DNA from: Cohnella thailandensis
GTDB taxonomy: Bacteria > Bacillota > Bacilli > Paenibacillales > Paenibacillaceae
DNA: 64,000 bases
NCBI RefSeq assembly: GCF_014212135.1
Contig: NZ_JACJVQ010000008.1
Coordinates: 124,001 to 188,000 of the forward strand
Direction: 5' to 3'
Shown piece by piece: positions 26,073 to 34,532 of this stretch. The translations under genes and the position numbers were made by a program. Below the pieces are notes generated by a model that was given only the letters and a program-made list of their open reading frames with translations, ran no database searches and was not told the DNA's origin. Within the stretch, counting starts at the first letter, position 1, and every line of letters starts with the position of its first letter.

Positions 26073-26120
26073 CTGAAGCACTCTTGAAGCACTCTTGAAG
26101 CACTTTTGAAGCACTCTCAG
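26073..26120. repeat. 12-base tandem repeat, four copies
   Basis: About four copies of CTTGAAGCACT with minor changes between the HEAT-protein gene and the GT2 gene, in the GT2 leader region. The 190-base gap otherwise shows no gene and no clear terminator. Confidence 0.7.
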
Positions 26121-26171
26121 ACCACTCTCGAACCTCTCAAGCCGCTCTGGATAATCCCTTGAAACGGCCCC

Positions 26172-27251
26172 TTACGAGGCGGTTCTCCGTCTCCGGCCGG
26201 AAGTCTCGCGGAGCACGGCGAGCGCCGTCTCCCGGCGGATTTCCGAGTCGGACTCGGCCGCTTCGCGAAGCGCCGCGATGCCTCCTTCGCCCAAGCGGGC
26301 CAGGCTGCGCCCGCTGCCGAACCGAACCTGCCATTCCGGATCGGAGAGGCCGGCGGCCAGCATGCCGACGCTCGACGTCAAGCCGAGCTCGCCGATCGCT
26401 TCGGCCGTGACGGCGCGAACGTCGGGCTCGGGATGCGCGAACAGCCGCGCGATCCGCTCCTGGGTGAGCGCCTTCCGGTTCTTCAGCAGAAGCCGGGCGG
26501 CTTCCAGGCTCAGCTCCTTCTCCTCCGAGCCCGTCAGCTTGTACAGCGTGTCGGCCACTCCGTCCGCCGGCGAGCCGGTCATCGCGGCCAGCGCGAGCTT
26601 CACCCGCTCGGGATCGGAGCTGCGCAGGAAAGTCGCGAGCATCGGCGCGTAATCCAGCTCCGATTCCCTCAGAATGTCCGCGATGAGCGGCTGCGCGTCC
26701 TTCTTGTGCGACAGCAGAACGTCCGTCACTTCGCGCAGCTCGTCCGCGCGGGCGGCGCATTTCGCGATGGCCCGCGCCGGAATGTAGGCAAGCGGCCCCG
26801 GCTTCAGCGACTTCAGCAGCTCCATCATGCCCGGAACCGCCTGCGCCGAACGCATGCAGCCGAGATGGTAAGCCGCGTCGAGCTTCACCCATTCGAACGG
26901 GCTGTCGAGCCTCTTCAGTTGTTCGGAGACAAGCCCCATCCGTTCCGCCAGCTCGATCAATCTTCTCTGCGGAACGCCCTTGAACTGCTCGATCCAGTGG
27001 ACGAGCCGTTCGCGAACGATCCGTCTCTCCGCCTTCGAGAGCGGCGCGTTCGGGATGAACAGAGGCTCGTCGCCGTCCGCGTTCGCGAGAATATAGGTGA
27101 ACCAGTCGCTGAACCTCGCCCGGAACGCCTCTTCGTCGCGGCGCTTTCGAATCTCCTTCAGCTTCATGGAGAACAATACCCCGAGGCCGACGACGATAAC
27201 GCCGACCAGAACGGCGATAACCGCTATCGCGATATTCATGTTCGAATACAA
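26172..27251 (-). CDS. Membrane-anchored HEAT-repeat protein of the polysaccharide locus
   Basis: 359 residues. A TTG start at 27251 is supported by GGGAGGG at 7 bases; an ATG four codons on is the alternative. One N-terminal helix (about 6-29) is followed by a basic stop-transfer (KLKEIRKRRDEE). The rest is helical and, from about residue 190, shows repeating PBS/HEAT-like pairs (PDVRAVTAEAIGELG, PEWQVRFGSGRSLARLG, SEIRRETALAVLRE). The repeats face the cytoplasm if the basic flank obeys the positive-inside rule. It probably acts as a scaffold for the GT2 or its regulator. The gene starts one base after the stop of the GH-like gene, so the two are coupled. Confidence 0.82.
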   Translation of the reverse strand: MYSNMNIAIAVIAVLVGVIVVGLGVLFSMKLKEIRKRRDEEAFRARFSDWFTYILANADGDEPLFIPNAPLSKAERRIVRERLVHWIEQFKGVPQRRLIELAERMGLVSEQLKRLDSPFEWVKLDAAYHLGCMRSAQAVPGMMELLKSLKPGPLAYIPARAIAKCAARADELREVTDVLLSHKKDAQPLIADILRESELDYAPMLATFLRSSDPERVKLALAAMTGSPADGVADTLYKLTGSEEKELSLEAARLLLKNRKALTQERIARLFAHPEPDVRAVTAEAIGELGLTSSVGMLAAGLSDPEWQVRFGSGRSLARLGEGGIAALREAAESDSEIRRETALAVLRETSGRRRRTAS

Positions 27252-27252
27252 C

Positions 27253-29505
27253 TCAATTCCCTCCCGTCTTCGGCGTCGCGTTCAATCGCTTAAACGTCTC
27301 CTGCATCGCCGAATAGCTAGGCTTCAATCGTTCCGTGTACGTCACCGCGTCCCAGCCGGACCACGTATACTTGGCCAATTGCGAGACCGGATAAGCGCCG
27401 CCGTCCGGCGTATCGAGGCCCGCCGCTTCCCCCGTCTCCTTGTTCACGATCCAGGGAACGAAGCGAATTCCATCGATGGCGGTCGTCTTGAACGCCTTGT
27501 CCGGCATCTCGTAGCTGACCGCCGTAAGCGAGCTGGGATCGGCGAGGCCGAGCAGCATCCACGGGATGCGCACCTCGATGAAGTCTCCTTCGTACTGCCA
27601 CATCGCGAGCGAATCGTAAGCGGCGCTGGCGGGGCTGTTCGTTCCCCGGCGCAGCGAGCCGACGTCGCTGTCCTCGAACGGATGGGCGTACTTCGTGTCC
27701 GGCGGCTCCATCTTCAGGCTGACCGGAAGCTTCCACTCGTTGAAGAGCCCCGAATCGTCCTTGATCTCCTTCTCGGACATCACGATCATTCCGTACACGT
27801 AACCGTACAGCCTTTTCTCCATATCGTAGTTCGCCGCGATCTTGACGCTTGTCTCCTCGTCGCTTCCGATCGTCAGCAGCGTCTCCAAGCCTTCGTCCAG
27901 CGTCTTGCCGGCCAGCTCTTCCCCGTGCTTGTTACCGCCCGGAAGCGTGTCGGTCCCGATCTGGATCCTCTCCTTGGACGGATCGAAATCGTGATCGAGA
28001 TGGATGCCCAAGTAGACGTAAGCTTCGTCGTGCGCGGCTTCGATCCCGGCAATCCCCGGCACTTCCGCGGCAATGTCCGACTTCTCGTCCTTCTTCAGCT
28101 TTTTCCAATCGGAGTCGTCGCCGTCCATGCGAATCTTGTTCTCCAGCCCGGAATACATGCCGAGCAGGCCGAATTGCTTCTCGTTCGTCAGGACGTTCAG
28201 CCAATAAGCGCGGCGATCCTCCGGAAGCTCCATCGGCATCGTGTTCCACGTCTTCTTGAACCATTCGTCCTGCCACATGAACAGGATGGCTCCCGCATAT
28301 CCCTCGTCATGGATCGTCTCCGTCAGCTCCGCGTCGATCTCGCCCTGCTCGACCTCGTTATGCCCGCCTTGCGAGCGGCCGAGCGGCGCCACGTGGGAGA
28401 TTCCCGAGGAAGACGGGACCCCGTACTCCGTTACCATGATCGGCATTCCGGCGTGGTAAGCCTTCAGTTCCTTCAGGTAAGCGGCATAAGTATCGGCTTC
28501 CGTATCGCCCTTGCCTTCCGCGTTGTACCGGAAAAAATCCGGGTAATACGGATAGACGTGATAAGAAGCGAAATACCCGGCGCTCCAATGCAGCGGCTTC
28601 AGATGCGTCGCGTCGACGGCGGCCATGTCCTCGGTAAAAAGAGGCTCGTTCGGATGGGACAGCACGTCGGTGGTCACCCAGTTCGTGAAGCTCATCGGGT
28701 GCTGCCACCCGTAAGCCGCTTCCGTCTGCGCCGCGAAATCGACCATCCCGGCGAGCCACGCCTCGAACGGAGACGCTTTGGCCGTCGTTCCGAAGTAATC
28801 GCCCGTATAAGCGGCCTTATCCGCGTGAAGCTTGTTCGTGTTCGCCACCATCTCGGGGTCCCATTCGGTTCCGATGCTCCAGCCGAGCAGGTAAGGCCCC
28901 GCGTTCGCCTTGTAATCGCCGGACGATTTGCCCTGCGTATCGGGCATCTCGAGGTCGCCGTACACCGCTTTGACGTCGCTTGCGATCTCCTCCCGGAACT
29001 GCGCGACGATATCGGCATCGTAGGCATCCTTCTTCTCGATCAGTTGCTCCTCCGGCGACCAGATTCCTTGAATAAAGTAGAGCGGATCGTCCGCGTGCTT
29101 CCGGTTGTAAGCCACCAAGCTCTCGTAGAACACCGGCTGATGGCGCGTATACACCCGAATGACGTTCGCGCCCATCTCCTTGATCTGACCGAACCAGTTC
29201 ATGTAGTCGTCCCTTGTTATCGGGAATTCGCCCGGAAAATAACCCGGAACCGTAGCCCCGAGATTGACGCCTTGAAGGAACAGCGGCTCCCACTTGCCGT
29301 CCCGGAATATCTGGACCGTCTCGCCTTCGGTCTTGAACTTGATCTGCGTTCCGTCCGCTTGGATGGCGCTCTCGATGGCCGGAACGGCATCGGCGGATCG
29401 CTCCCGGAGGTAGAACCCGCCTGCCGCGACGGCCGCGAGCAGAACGAGCCCCGCCGCCGCGCCTTTGCCGCCCTTCCACCAAGCTCTTTTTTGGGAATGG
29501 CTCAT
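27253..29505 (-). CDS. Membrane-anchored glycoside-hydrolase-like protein with CBM9-like C terminus
   Basis: 750 residues. A signal anchor (about 16-33) is followed by a (beta/alpha)8 domain (about 70-470) of the GH2/GH5 clan. Candidate acid and nucleophile are the Glu in SIGTEWDP and in MVTEYGVPSSSG, and a third motif is ILFMWQDEWFKKTWN. Residues from about 490 start with the DGDDSDW pattern of CBM9/DOMON-like sandwiches and include YVYLGIHLDHDFD. It is positioned to trim or hold the nascent polysaccharide outside the cell. It starts 9 bases after the glmS stop codon and ends one base before the HEAT gene, so it is firmly in the operon. Substrate specificity is unknown. Confidence 0.82.
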   Translation of the reverse strand: MSHSQKRAWWKGGKGAAAGLVLLAAVAAGGFYLRERSADAVPAIESAIQADGTQIKFKTEGETVQIFRDGKWEPLFLQGVNLGATVPGYFPGEFPITRDDYMNWFGQIKEMGANVIRVYTRHQPVFYESLVAYNRKHADDPLYFIQGIWSPEEQLIEKKDAYDADIVAQFREEIASDVKAVYGDLEMPDTQGKSSGDYKANAGPYLLGWSIGTEWDPEMVANTNKLHADKAAYTGDYFGTTAKASPFEAWLAGMVDFAAQTEAAYGWQHPMSFTNWVTTDVLSHPNEPLFTEDMAAVDATHLKPLHWSAGYFASYHVYPYYPDFFRYNAEGKGDTEADTYAAYLKELKAYHAGMPIMVTEYGVPSSSGISHVAPLGRSQGGHNEVEQGEIDAELTETIHDEGYAGAILFMWQDEWFKKTWNTMPMELPEDRRAYWLNVLTNEKQFGLLGMYSGLENKIRMDGDDSDWKKLKKDEKSDIAAEVPGIAGIEAAHDEAYVYLGIHLDHDFDPSKERIQIGTDTLPGGNKHGEELAGKTLDEGLETLLTIGSDEETSVKIAANYDMEKRLYGYVYGMIVMSEKEIKDDSGLFNEWKLPVSLKMEPPDTKYAHPFEDSDVGSLRRGTNSPASAAYDSLAMWQYEGDFIEVRIPWMLLGLADPSSLTAVSYEMPDKAFKTTAIDGIRFVPWIVNKETGEAAGLDTPDGGAYPVSQLAKYTWSGWDAVTYTERLKPSYSAMQETFKRLNATPKTGGN

Positions 29506-29514
29506 CGTTCCCGC

Positions 29515-31359
29515 TTATTCCACCGTGACGCTCTTGGCGAGATTGCGCGGCTTGTCCACGTCGTAGCCGAGCGCGGTCGACGCGTAATAGGCGAGAAGCT
29601 GCAGAGGGATGACCGAGAGCGCCGGGGTTAGCATCGGATGCGTATCCGGAATCGTCAGCACGCGGTCGACGCGGGAAGCGAGGTTCGCGTCGCCTCGGCT
29701 GCCGCTTGGGCTGGCGATGCCAAGCACCGTCGCGCCGCGGGCCATGACCTCGCGAATGTTGCTGACCGTCTTCTCGTACAATTCGGGCTGCGTCGCCAAC
29801 GCGACGACGGGCGTGCCTTCCTCGATCAGCGCCAGCGTGCCGTGCTTCAATTCGCCCGCCGCGTACGCCTCCGAATGAATGTACGAGATTTCCTTCAGCT
29901 TAAGGGAGCCTTCCTGCGCCACCGCGTAGTCCATCCCGCGTCCCAGGAAGAAGAGGTGGCGATGATGCGAGATCTCCTCCGCGTAGGAGCGGATCTCTTC
30001 GGCTTGCTTCAGGGCCTGCTCCGCCTGCTCCGGAAGCTTGCGCAGCGCCTCGACGATCGGAGCGAACTCCTCGTCCGGGAGCGACCGGCGGGCGCGGGCC
30101 ATATGAAGGGCCAGAATGTAGAACGCGAGCAACTGCGTCGAATATGCCTTCGTCGATGCGACGGAGATCTCCGGGCCGGCCATCGTGAACAGCACGTCAT
30201 CCGCTTCCCGGGCGACGGAGCTTCCGACCACGTTCGTGATCGCGATGACATGCGCTCCTTGGCGCTTTGCTTCCCGCAGCGCGGCTAGCGTATCCGCCGT
30301 CTCGCCGGATTGGCTCACGACGATGACGAGCGTATCTTCGGCGACGAGCGGGGATCGATAACGGTATTCCGAGGCCACGTCCGCCTCCGCCGGAATGCGG
30401 GCCCAGCGCTCGAGCGCCTGCTTGCCGACGAGTCCCGCGTGGTACGCGGTGCCGCAAGCGACGATATGCACCCGTCGGAACAGCCGGATTCTCTCCGGAG
30501 TCAGCGTCAGTTCCGGCAGGTGTACCCAAGGATACGCGCCGAGCAGGCGGTTGCCGATCGTATCCCGGTAGGCCCTGGGCTGCTCGTGGATCTCCTTGAG
30601 CATGAAGTGATCGAAGCCGTCCTTCTCCGCGACCGCCAAATCCCAGTTGACGCGGAACGGCTCCTTGGCGATCGGATTGCCTTCTATCGTCATGAGCTCG
30701 ACGGCATCTCTCGTCAGAACGGCCATCTCGCCGTCGTCGAGAATGTAAACGTCGCGCGTATGCTCCAGGATCGCGGGAATATCGGAGCCGATGAAGTGCT
30801 CGCCATCCCCGAGCCCGATAATCAGAGGGCTATGCAGCCGAGCCGCGATCAGCTTGTCCGGTTCCTGCTCGGACAGCACCGCCAAGGCATAAGCGCCGCG
30901 CATTCTAGCGGTTGCCCGCTGCACCGCCCGAACGATGTCTCCCTCGTATTCGGAAGCGATCAGATGGGAGATGACCTCGGTGTCCGTCTCGGAGACGAAG
31001 CGGACTCCGGTCTCCTCCAGCTCTTTTTTGAGCTCCATGTAATTTTCGATAATTCCGTTGTGCACGACCGAGACTTTCATCTGGCCGTCCGTATGGGGAT
31101 GCGAATTCTCGTCGGAAGGCTTCCCGTGCGTGGCCCAACGGGTATGGCCGATGCCGACCGTTCCCGTCGCCAGATCGTGGCCGTTCAGCCGATTCTCCAG
31201 CTCCTTGATGCGGCCCTTCGCCTTCACGACCTTCATGCCGCTGTCGGTGCACACCGCGATTCCCGCCGAATCGTACCCTCGGTACTCCAGCTTCCGCAGG
31301 CCTTCCACGATGATTCGTTCCGACGGCTTAGCGCCTATATATCCCATAATTCCGCACAT
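29515..31359 (-). CDS. glmS: Glutamine-fructose-6-phosphate aminotransferase
   Basis: 614 residues from ATG 31359, so that the mature protein begins with Cys (MCGIMGYIG), the glutaminase nucleophile. The start has GAGGAG upstream. The N-terminal amidotransferase class II domain has HTRWATHG, HNGIIENY and the Asp-Thr-Glu loop in SETDTEVI. Two SIS domains follow (ACGTAYHAG, VSQSGETADT, ISVASTKAYSTQ) and the family C terminus DKPRNLAKSVTVE is intact. It makes glucosamine-6-phosphate, the entry to UDP-GlcNAc. Here it is the first gene of the exopolysaccharide run rather than alone. I could not find a glmS ribozyme core in the 250 bases upstream, so this copy may escape GlcN6P feedback. Confidence 0.96.
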   Translation of the reverse strand: MCGIMGYIGAKPSERIIVEGLRKLEYRGYDSAGIAVCTDSGMKVVKAKGRIKELENRLNGHDLATGTVGIGHTRWATHGKPSDENSHPHTDGQMKVSVVHNGIIENYMELKKELEETGVRFVSETDTEVISHLIASEYEGDIVRAVQRATARMRGAYALAVLSEQEPDKLIAARLHSPLIIGLGDGEHFIGSDIPAILEHTRDVYILDDGEMAVLTRDAVELMTIEGNPIAKEPFRVNWDLAVAEKDGFDHFMLKEIHEQPRAYRDTIGNRLLGAYPWVHLPELTLTPERIRLFRRVHIVACGTAYHAGLVGKQALERWARIPAEADVASEYRYRSPLVAEDTLVIVVSQSGETADTLAALREAKRQGAHVIAITNVVGSSVAREADDVLFTMAGPEISVASTKAYSTQLLAFYILALHMARARRSLPDEEFAPIVEALRKLPEQAEQALKQAEEIRSYAEEISHHRHLFFLGRGMDYAVAQEGSLKLKEISYIHSEAYAAGELKHGTLALIEEGTPVVALATQPELYEKTVSNIREVMARGATVLGIASPSGSRGDANLASRVDRVLTIPDTHPMLTPALSVIPLQLLAYYASTALGYDVDKPRNLAKSVTVE

Positions 31360-31703
31360 TGCTAACGTCCACTCCTCGTCCAGCTTACTTGCAGGGAAGG
31401 ACCCCCTCTTTCGAGCCATCCCTGCCGACCTAATCACTATAAACCGGAGCCGAGGCGCCAAACCTGAGGAAATCTTAACATTAGGGGGCCGGCTTCTCAG
31501 AAAAGGATTAGAATCGGAAATCGTTCGTCCGTCCTTATGCGGCGAGGTAAAAATCTTCCATGCGAGGTAAAGCCGTAGCTCGATAGGGATTTCGAGGATG
31601 GATTTCTTTTCCTTACAGAAAAACCGGGGTTGCGATCGTTTTTAAAAAATTATCATGTCATTTTTCAGAGTTCGGGCCGTTAAGAGCAGGTTTTCGGTGG
31701 GGG

Positions 31704-31750
31704 ACGGACCAAAATATCCCTTGTGCTGCGAAAAAGAGCACTTGGTCCGT
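31704..31750. repeat. Two-stage stem-loop
   Basis: Outer stem ACGGACCAA / TTGGTCCGT (31704-31712, 31742-31750) and inner stem GTGCT / AGCAC (31723-31727, 31737-31741), which stack on the 3' side with an 11-base bulge on the 5' side. It lies in the 900-base gene-free stretch upstream of glmS. No T run follows and the function is unknown. Confidence 0.4.
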
Positions 31751-31804
31751 CTGTTCGAGCGGCTAGGGGGCGTGCGGCGGCGAATTCGCCTGCCTAAGGA
31801 ACGC

Positions 31805-31836
31805 CGAAAAGGCGGTCTCGGATCGAGACTGCCTTA
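31805..31836 (-). terminator. Hairpin with T run at the end of the CRISPR transcript
   Basis: On the minus strand a stem AGGC(A/G)GTCTCG pairs with CGAGAC(C)GCCT and is followed by TTTT. It directly abuts the degenerate terminal repeat, so it would end a leader-repeat-spacer transcript. Confidence 0.55.
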
Positions 31837-31937
31837 GGGTTCAACGCATCCCGCACGGGATGCGACTATCAGCAAAACACTTCGTTAACCAACAACATCG
31901 AGCTATTTCAATCCACGCATCCCCTGCGGGATGCGAC
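31834..31937 (-). CRISPR. Orphan type I-C-like mini-array (one spacer)
   Basis: The repeat at 31905-31937, read on the minus strand, begins GTCGCATCCCGC, has inverted stem GCATCCC / GGGATGC and ends GCGTGGATTGAAAT, the classic I-C (Cas5d-processed) repeat. A 38-base unique spacer follows (31867-31904). The second repeat (31834-31866) keeps the stem but has lost the ATTGAAAT tail, as leader-distal terminal repeats usually do. The AT-rich sequence beyond 31938 is in the leader position. No cas gene is present within 30 kb on either side inside the window. It was probably left by loss of a cas locus, or is served in trans. Confidence 0.75.
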
Positions 31938-32259
31938 AGCGATTTAAGGTCGTAAAGGAACACTTTCTTCCTCTTGCGACCTAAAACCGCATAAATTCAA
32001 AAATCAAGCAATAATTAATTGCAGATAAACAATAACATACAAACATTTTGTTCGCCATTTCCAGGTGCGAAACCTACAGGAGAATCATGTGAACTTCCTA
32101 TTCGCACTGTAGAAAGCAATCACTTTACTTTCGAAATCATATTCTATAACCCTTAAGTAACTTAGATTGAAGCTGCGAAATTGGGCCCAATCCTATTCAC
32201 TTACTCCTGTAATAATAGGGGACACCTGATCTTCTTTTAGAACTCCTTTCCCTTATCAT
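31938..32259 (-). promoter_or_regulatory. AT-rich leader-like region of the CRISPR array
   Basis: About 320 bases, markedly AT-richer than the surroundings, with no open frame on either strand. It adjoins the intact first repeat on its 5' side. An inverted pair AGGTCG / CGACCT lies at about 31947-31982. The leader assignment follows from position and composition only. Confidence 0.45.
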
Positions 32260-33183
32260 CTACCCCACAGCCGGCTCCATCAAAACCAAGCTCCCGCTAC
32301 TAGCGTCCAAGTTCGCGAACGCGCCGATCGGCAAGGCGGCCTTGTACGTGCCGTGGCCGGAGGCGATGCCCGTGACGAGCGGCTTGCCTAGCGGAACCAT
32401 GAAGTCCTCGATCAGGTCTTCGTACGACTTCCCATACGCGTCCGCGCAATTGGTGCACTCGCCCATGACGATGCCGGCAACGCCATCGAATTTGCCGGCC
32501 AGCTTCATCTGCTCCAAGTACCGGTAAACCGTATTGATCGGCTCGTGGGTCTCCTCCAGCAGCAATACCTTGCCTCGGGTATCGATCTCGTATGGAGTTC
32601 CTAGCGTTCCTACGAGCGACGTGAGGTTGCCTCCGGCAAGCGGCCCGAACGCGTTGCCGGGAACTCTCCCTCTCATCGGAGCCATCTCCGGAGGGTTGGC
32701 GATCGACCTCGGGACGTCCGAGGAGGAAGCCGCCGCAAAGAATTGATTGAAGTTATATGCCGGGGTTTCCGGCTTGAAGTCGATAAGCATAAGGCTGTGC
32801 AGCGTAACGAGTCCGGAGAATTGCGAGATTGCGTTGAGCAGCACCGTGATGTCGCTATAACCGCTGATCAGCTTCGGGCGCGACCGGATGACGCCGAAGT
32901 CGAGATAAGGAAGAATGCCTTCGACGCCTACCCCTCCGCGGGACGGCAGAATCAGCCGCACGTTCGGGTCGGCGAACATCGCCATCAGATCCGCCGCTCG
33001 CCCTTCCTCGCTCCCCGCCAGAAAACCGTTCTGATCGAAGACATGCCGCCCGACGACAACCCTGAAGCCCATGCCCTCCAGATACCGGATTCTCTCGCGA
33101 ATCACGCCGGCATCCAGCGGGCTGCCGAGCGTCACGATGCCGACCGTATCTCCCCGCCGCAGCGCGGGCGATTGAACCGCCAT
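32260..33183 (-). CDS. Peptidase S66 family LD-carboxypeptidase
   Basis: 307 residues from ATG 33183, preceded by GAGGAGG at 7 bases. S66 hallmarks: the nucleophile S110 in LISGYSDIT, the Glu region LLLEETHEP, and the His in IASGHGTYKAALPIG. LPSRGGVGVEGILPYLD is the conserved substrate-side loop. Members cut the L-Lys/D-Ala bond of murein tetrapeptides during recycling (LdcA), or inactivate microcin C-like compounds (MccF). There is no signal peptide, so it is cytosolic. It starts about 34 bases after the LAB_N gene end on the same strand and may be co-transcribed with it. Confidence 0.92.
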   Translation of the reverse strand: MAVQSPALRRGDTVGIVTLGSPLDAGVIRERIRYLEGMGFRVVVGRHVFDQNGFLAGSEEGRAADLMAMFADPNVRLILPSRGGVGVEGILPYLDFGVIRSRPKLISGYSDITVLLNAISQFSGLVTLHSLMLIDFKPETPAYNFNQFFAAASSSDVPRSIANPPEMAPMRGRVPGNAFGPLAGGNLTSLVGTLGTPYEIDTRGKVLLLEETHEPINTVYRYLEQMKLAGKFDGVAGIVMGECTNCADAYGKSYEDLIEDFMVPLGKPLVTGIASGHGTYKAALPIGAFANLDASSGSLVLMEPAVG

Positions 33184-33217
33184 CCCCTCGCCTCCTCTAA
33201 AGAAGAGCATTCGCACG

Positions 33218-33541
33218 CTAGCCCGTGGCTTTTTCCGACACCTTCTCGTTCTCTTTCTCTTCATTCCTCATGATCATCAGATTGCGGAAGTAGATAAAAA
33301 TTCCCGGCACCTGGCCGAGAATGAAGACGGGGTTCCTTCGGTAGATCGCATAGATGGAAAGCATGCTGCTGCCGAGAATGCTGAACAGCCAGAAGGATCG
33401 GGTGACGACGCTTCTCCGGGCCCGCTCGCTCGCGATCCATTGAACGATGAACCGGCCGGTGAACATGATTTGGCCGATAAGGCCGAAGGAGATCCAGAGC
33501 AGCTCCTCGACGGTTAGATGACCGGTCAGCTTCTCCCACAT
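33218..33541 (-). CDS. LAB_N domain membrane protein
   Basis: 107 residues and three helices. The pattern SFGLIGQIMFTGRFIVQW followed by IASERARRSVVTRSFWLFS, then IYAIYRRNPVFILGQVPG and IYFRNL, is the LAB_N domain (lipid A biosynthesis N-terminal), here free-standing in a Gram-positive. In Gram-negatives the domain is linked to LpxB or to glycolipid flippase-like steps. In Firmicutes its job is not established, and a role in lipid-linked sugar handling is a guess. It precedes the S66 peptidase gene. Confidence 0.85.
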   Translation of the reverse strand: MWEKLTGHLTVEELLWISFGLIGQIMFTGRFIVQWIASERARRSVVTRSFWLFSILGSSMLSIYAIYRRNPVFILGQVPGIFIYFRNLMIMRNEEKENEKVSEKATG

Positions 33542-33642
33542 GCCTATTCGCCTCGAATCTTGAATGGGATTATCGGGCCGGAGCTCCTATTTCTTAATCA
33601 ACTATATGTGTCACTTCCATCCCTAAGAAGCTCCGATGCTTC

Positions 33643-34446
33643 TTAAGCGGGTTTGCCTCGCTTGCTCCTTCGGCGGCGAACGATCAGCCAGACGCCTCCT
33701 CCGAGGATAACGAGAAGCGCGGGAGCTCCGACGATCAGAATGTTCTTCAAATTCGGCGCGTTAAAATCCAGCTCGAAGCGGTTCGGCTCCGTGAAGGAGA
33801 AAGGCCAAACCAGCGTTCGGCCGCCGTCCTCCGTCCCGGGAGCGTTATTCGCGCCGGGCTTCAAGGGGAACGTGACCTTGAGGTCGAAGTCCAGCTGGCT
33901 CAGCACCAGCTTCTTCACAAGAGGAGAGAGCGAGGACAGCTTGTCCGTCATGCTCTCCGAGTCCGCTCCCCCGCTTCCCTCCATCAGCTTGTCCGTATCG
34001 ACCGTAACCGCGACATGATATTTAGTGTAGAAAAAGTGCTTCTCCGAGCTGTGTTCGACTTCGACTCCTTCCGGAAGATCCATCGGCTGCTGCCTCATCT
34101 CCTTAAGATCGAAGTGCCGTGTTCCCTCCAGCACCTGCTGCCCGTCCTTCTCGTAAGCCTTGAACGCCATCCGGTCTCCCGCGACTCGTTCCGCCGCCTG
34201 CCGAAGCAGCTCCGGCTTGCCTATCAGGTCAAGCGCTTTGCTGGAGACGGCCAGATTCAAATGGAGGTCGGCGGTTGCGTCCCGGTTGATCTTCAGATGA
34301 GCCTGGCCTTGCACGCAAGAGGTCAGAAGGAACAAGCAAGCGAGCAGAAGGACGGCAACGGCTGCCATGCGCCGGCGTCCCGTTAACCGGATCGCCGGCC
34401 GGATGGCGGCGCTGGGCGGGGTATGTTTTGCGGGCTTCGCCCTCAT
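33643..34446 (-). CDS. Lipoprotein with C-terminal membrane anchor (DUF3153/LppM-like)
   Basis: 267 residues from ATG 34446, which has GGAGGCGG at proper spacing. A basic stretch (RLTGRRR) precedes a hydrophobic core and lipobox LLTSC. The exposed domain (about 50-215) begins VQGQAHLKINRDATADLHLNLAV, given here as HLKINRDATADLHLNL, a pattern of the LppM/DUF3153 group. A C-terminal helix (ILIVGAPALLVILGGGVWLIV) and a basic tail end the protein, so it is tethered at both ends. An inverted repeat TAAGAAGC / GCTTCTTA overlaps the stop codon. Function is unknown. Confidence 0.68.
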   Translation of the reverse strand: MRAKPAKHTPPSAAIRPAIRLTGRRRMAAVAVLLLACLFLLTSCVQGQAHLKINRDATADLHLNLAVSSKALDLIGKPELLRQAAERVAGDRMAFKAYEKDGQQVLEGTRHFDLKEMRQQPMDLPEGVEVEHSSEKHFFYTKYHVAVTVDTDKLMEGSGGADSESMTDKLSSLSPLVKKLVLSQLDFDLKVTFPLKPGANNAPGTEDGGRTLVWPFSFTEPNRFELDFNAPNLKNILIVGAPALLVILGGGVWLIVRRRRSKRGKPA

Positions 34447-34532
34447 GGGATCCGCCTCCATTCCTAATCGTTGGTGTCTATACCTCTTCATTTGTACTGC
34501 AACGCCAGGCGCAAAGTCAATCGACCAGGGTT

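Noticed and set aside
27097-29631. 844-residue plus-strand ORF opposite the GH-like and HEAT genes
   Set aside because: Antisense shadow spanning two real, tightly coupled genes.
31360-31620. glmS ribozyme
   Set aside because: GCGCC and ACGAGGA-like words occur, but in the wrong order and without the conserved core; not called without a covariance-model hit.
31655-31837. 60-residue plus-strand ORF near the CRISPR array
   Set aside because: No SD, basic low-complexity translation, and it overlaps a stem-loop and the CRISPR terminator hairpin.
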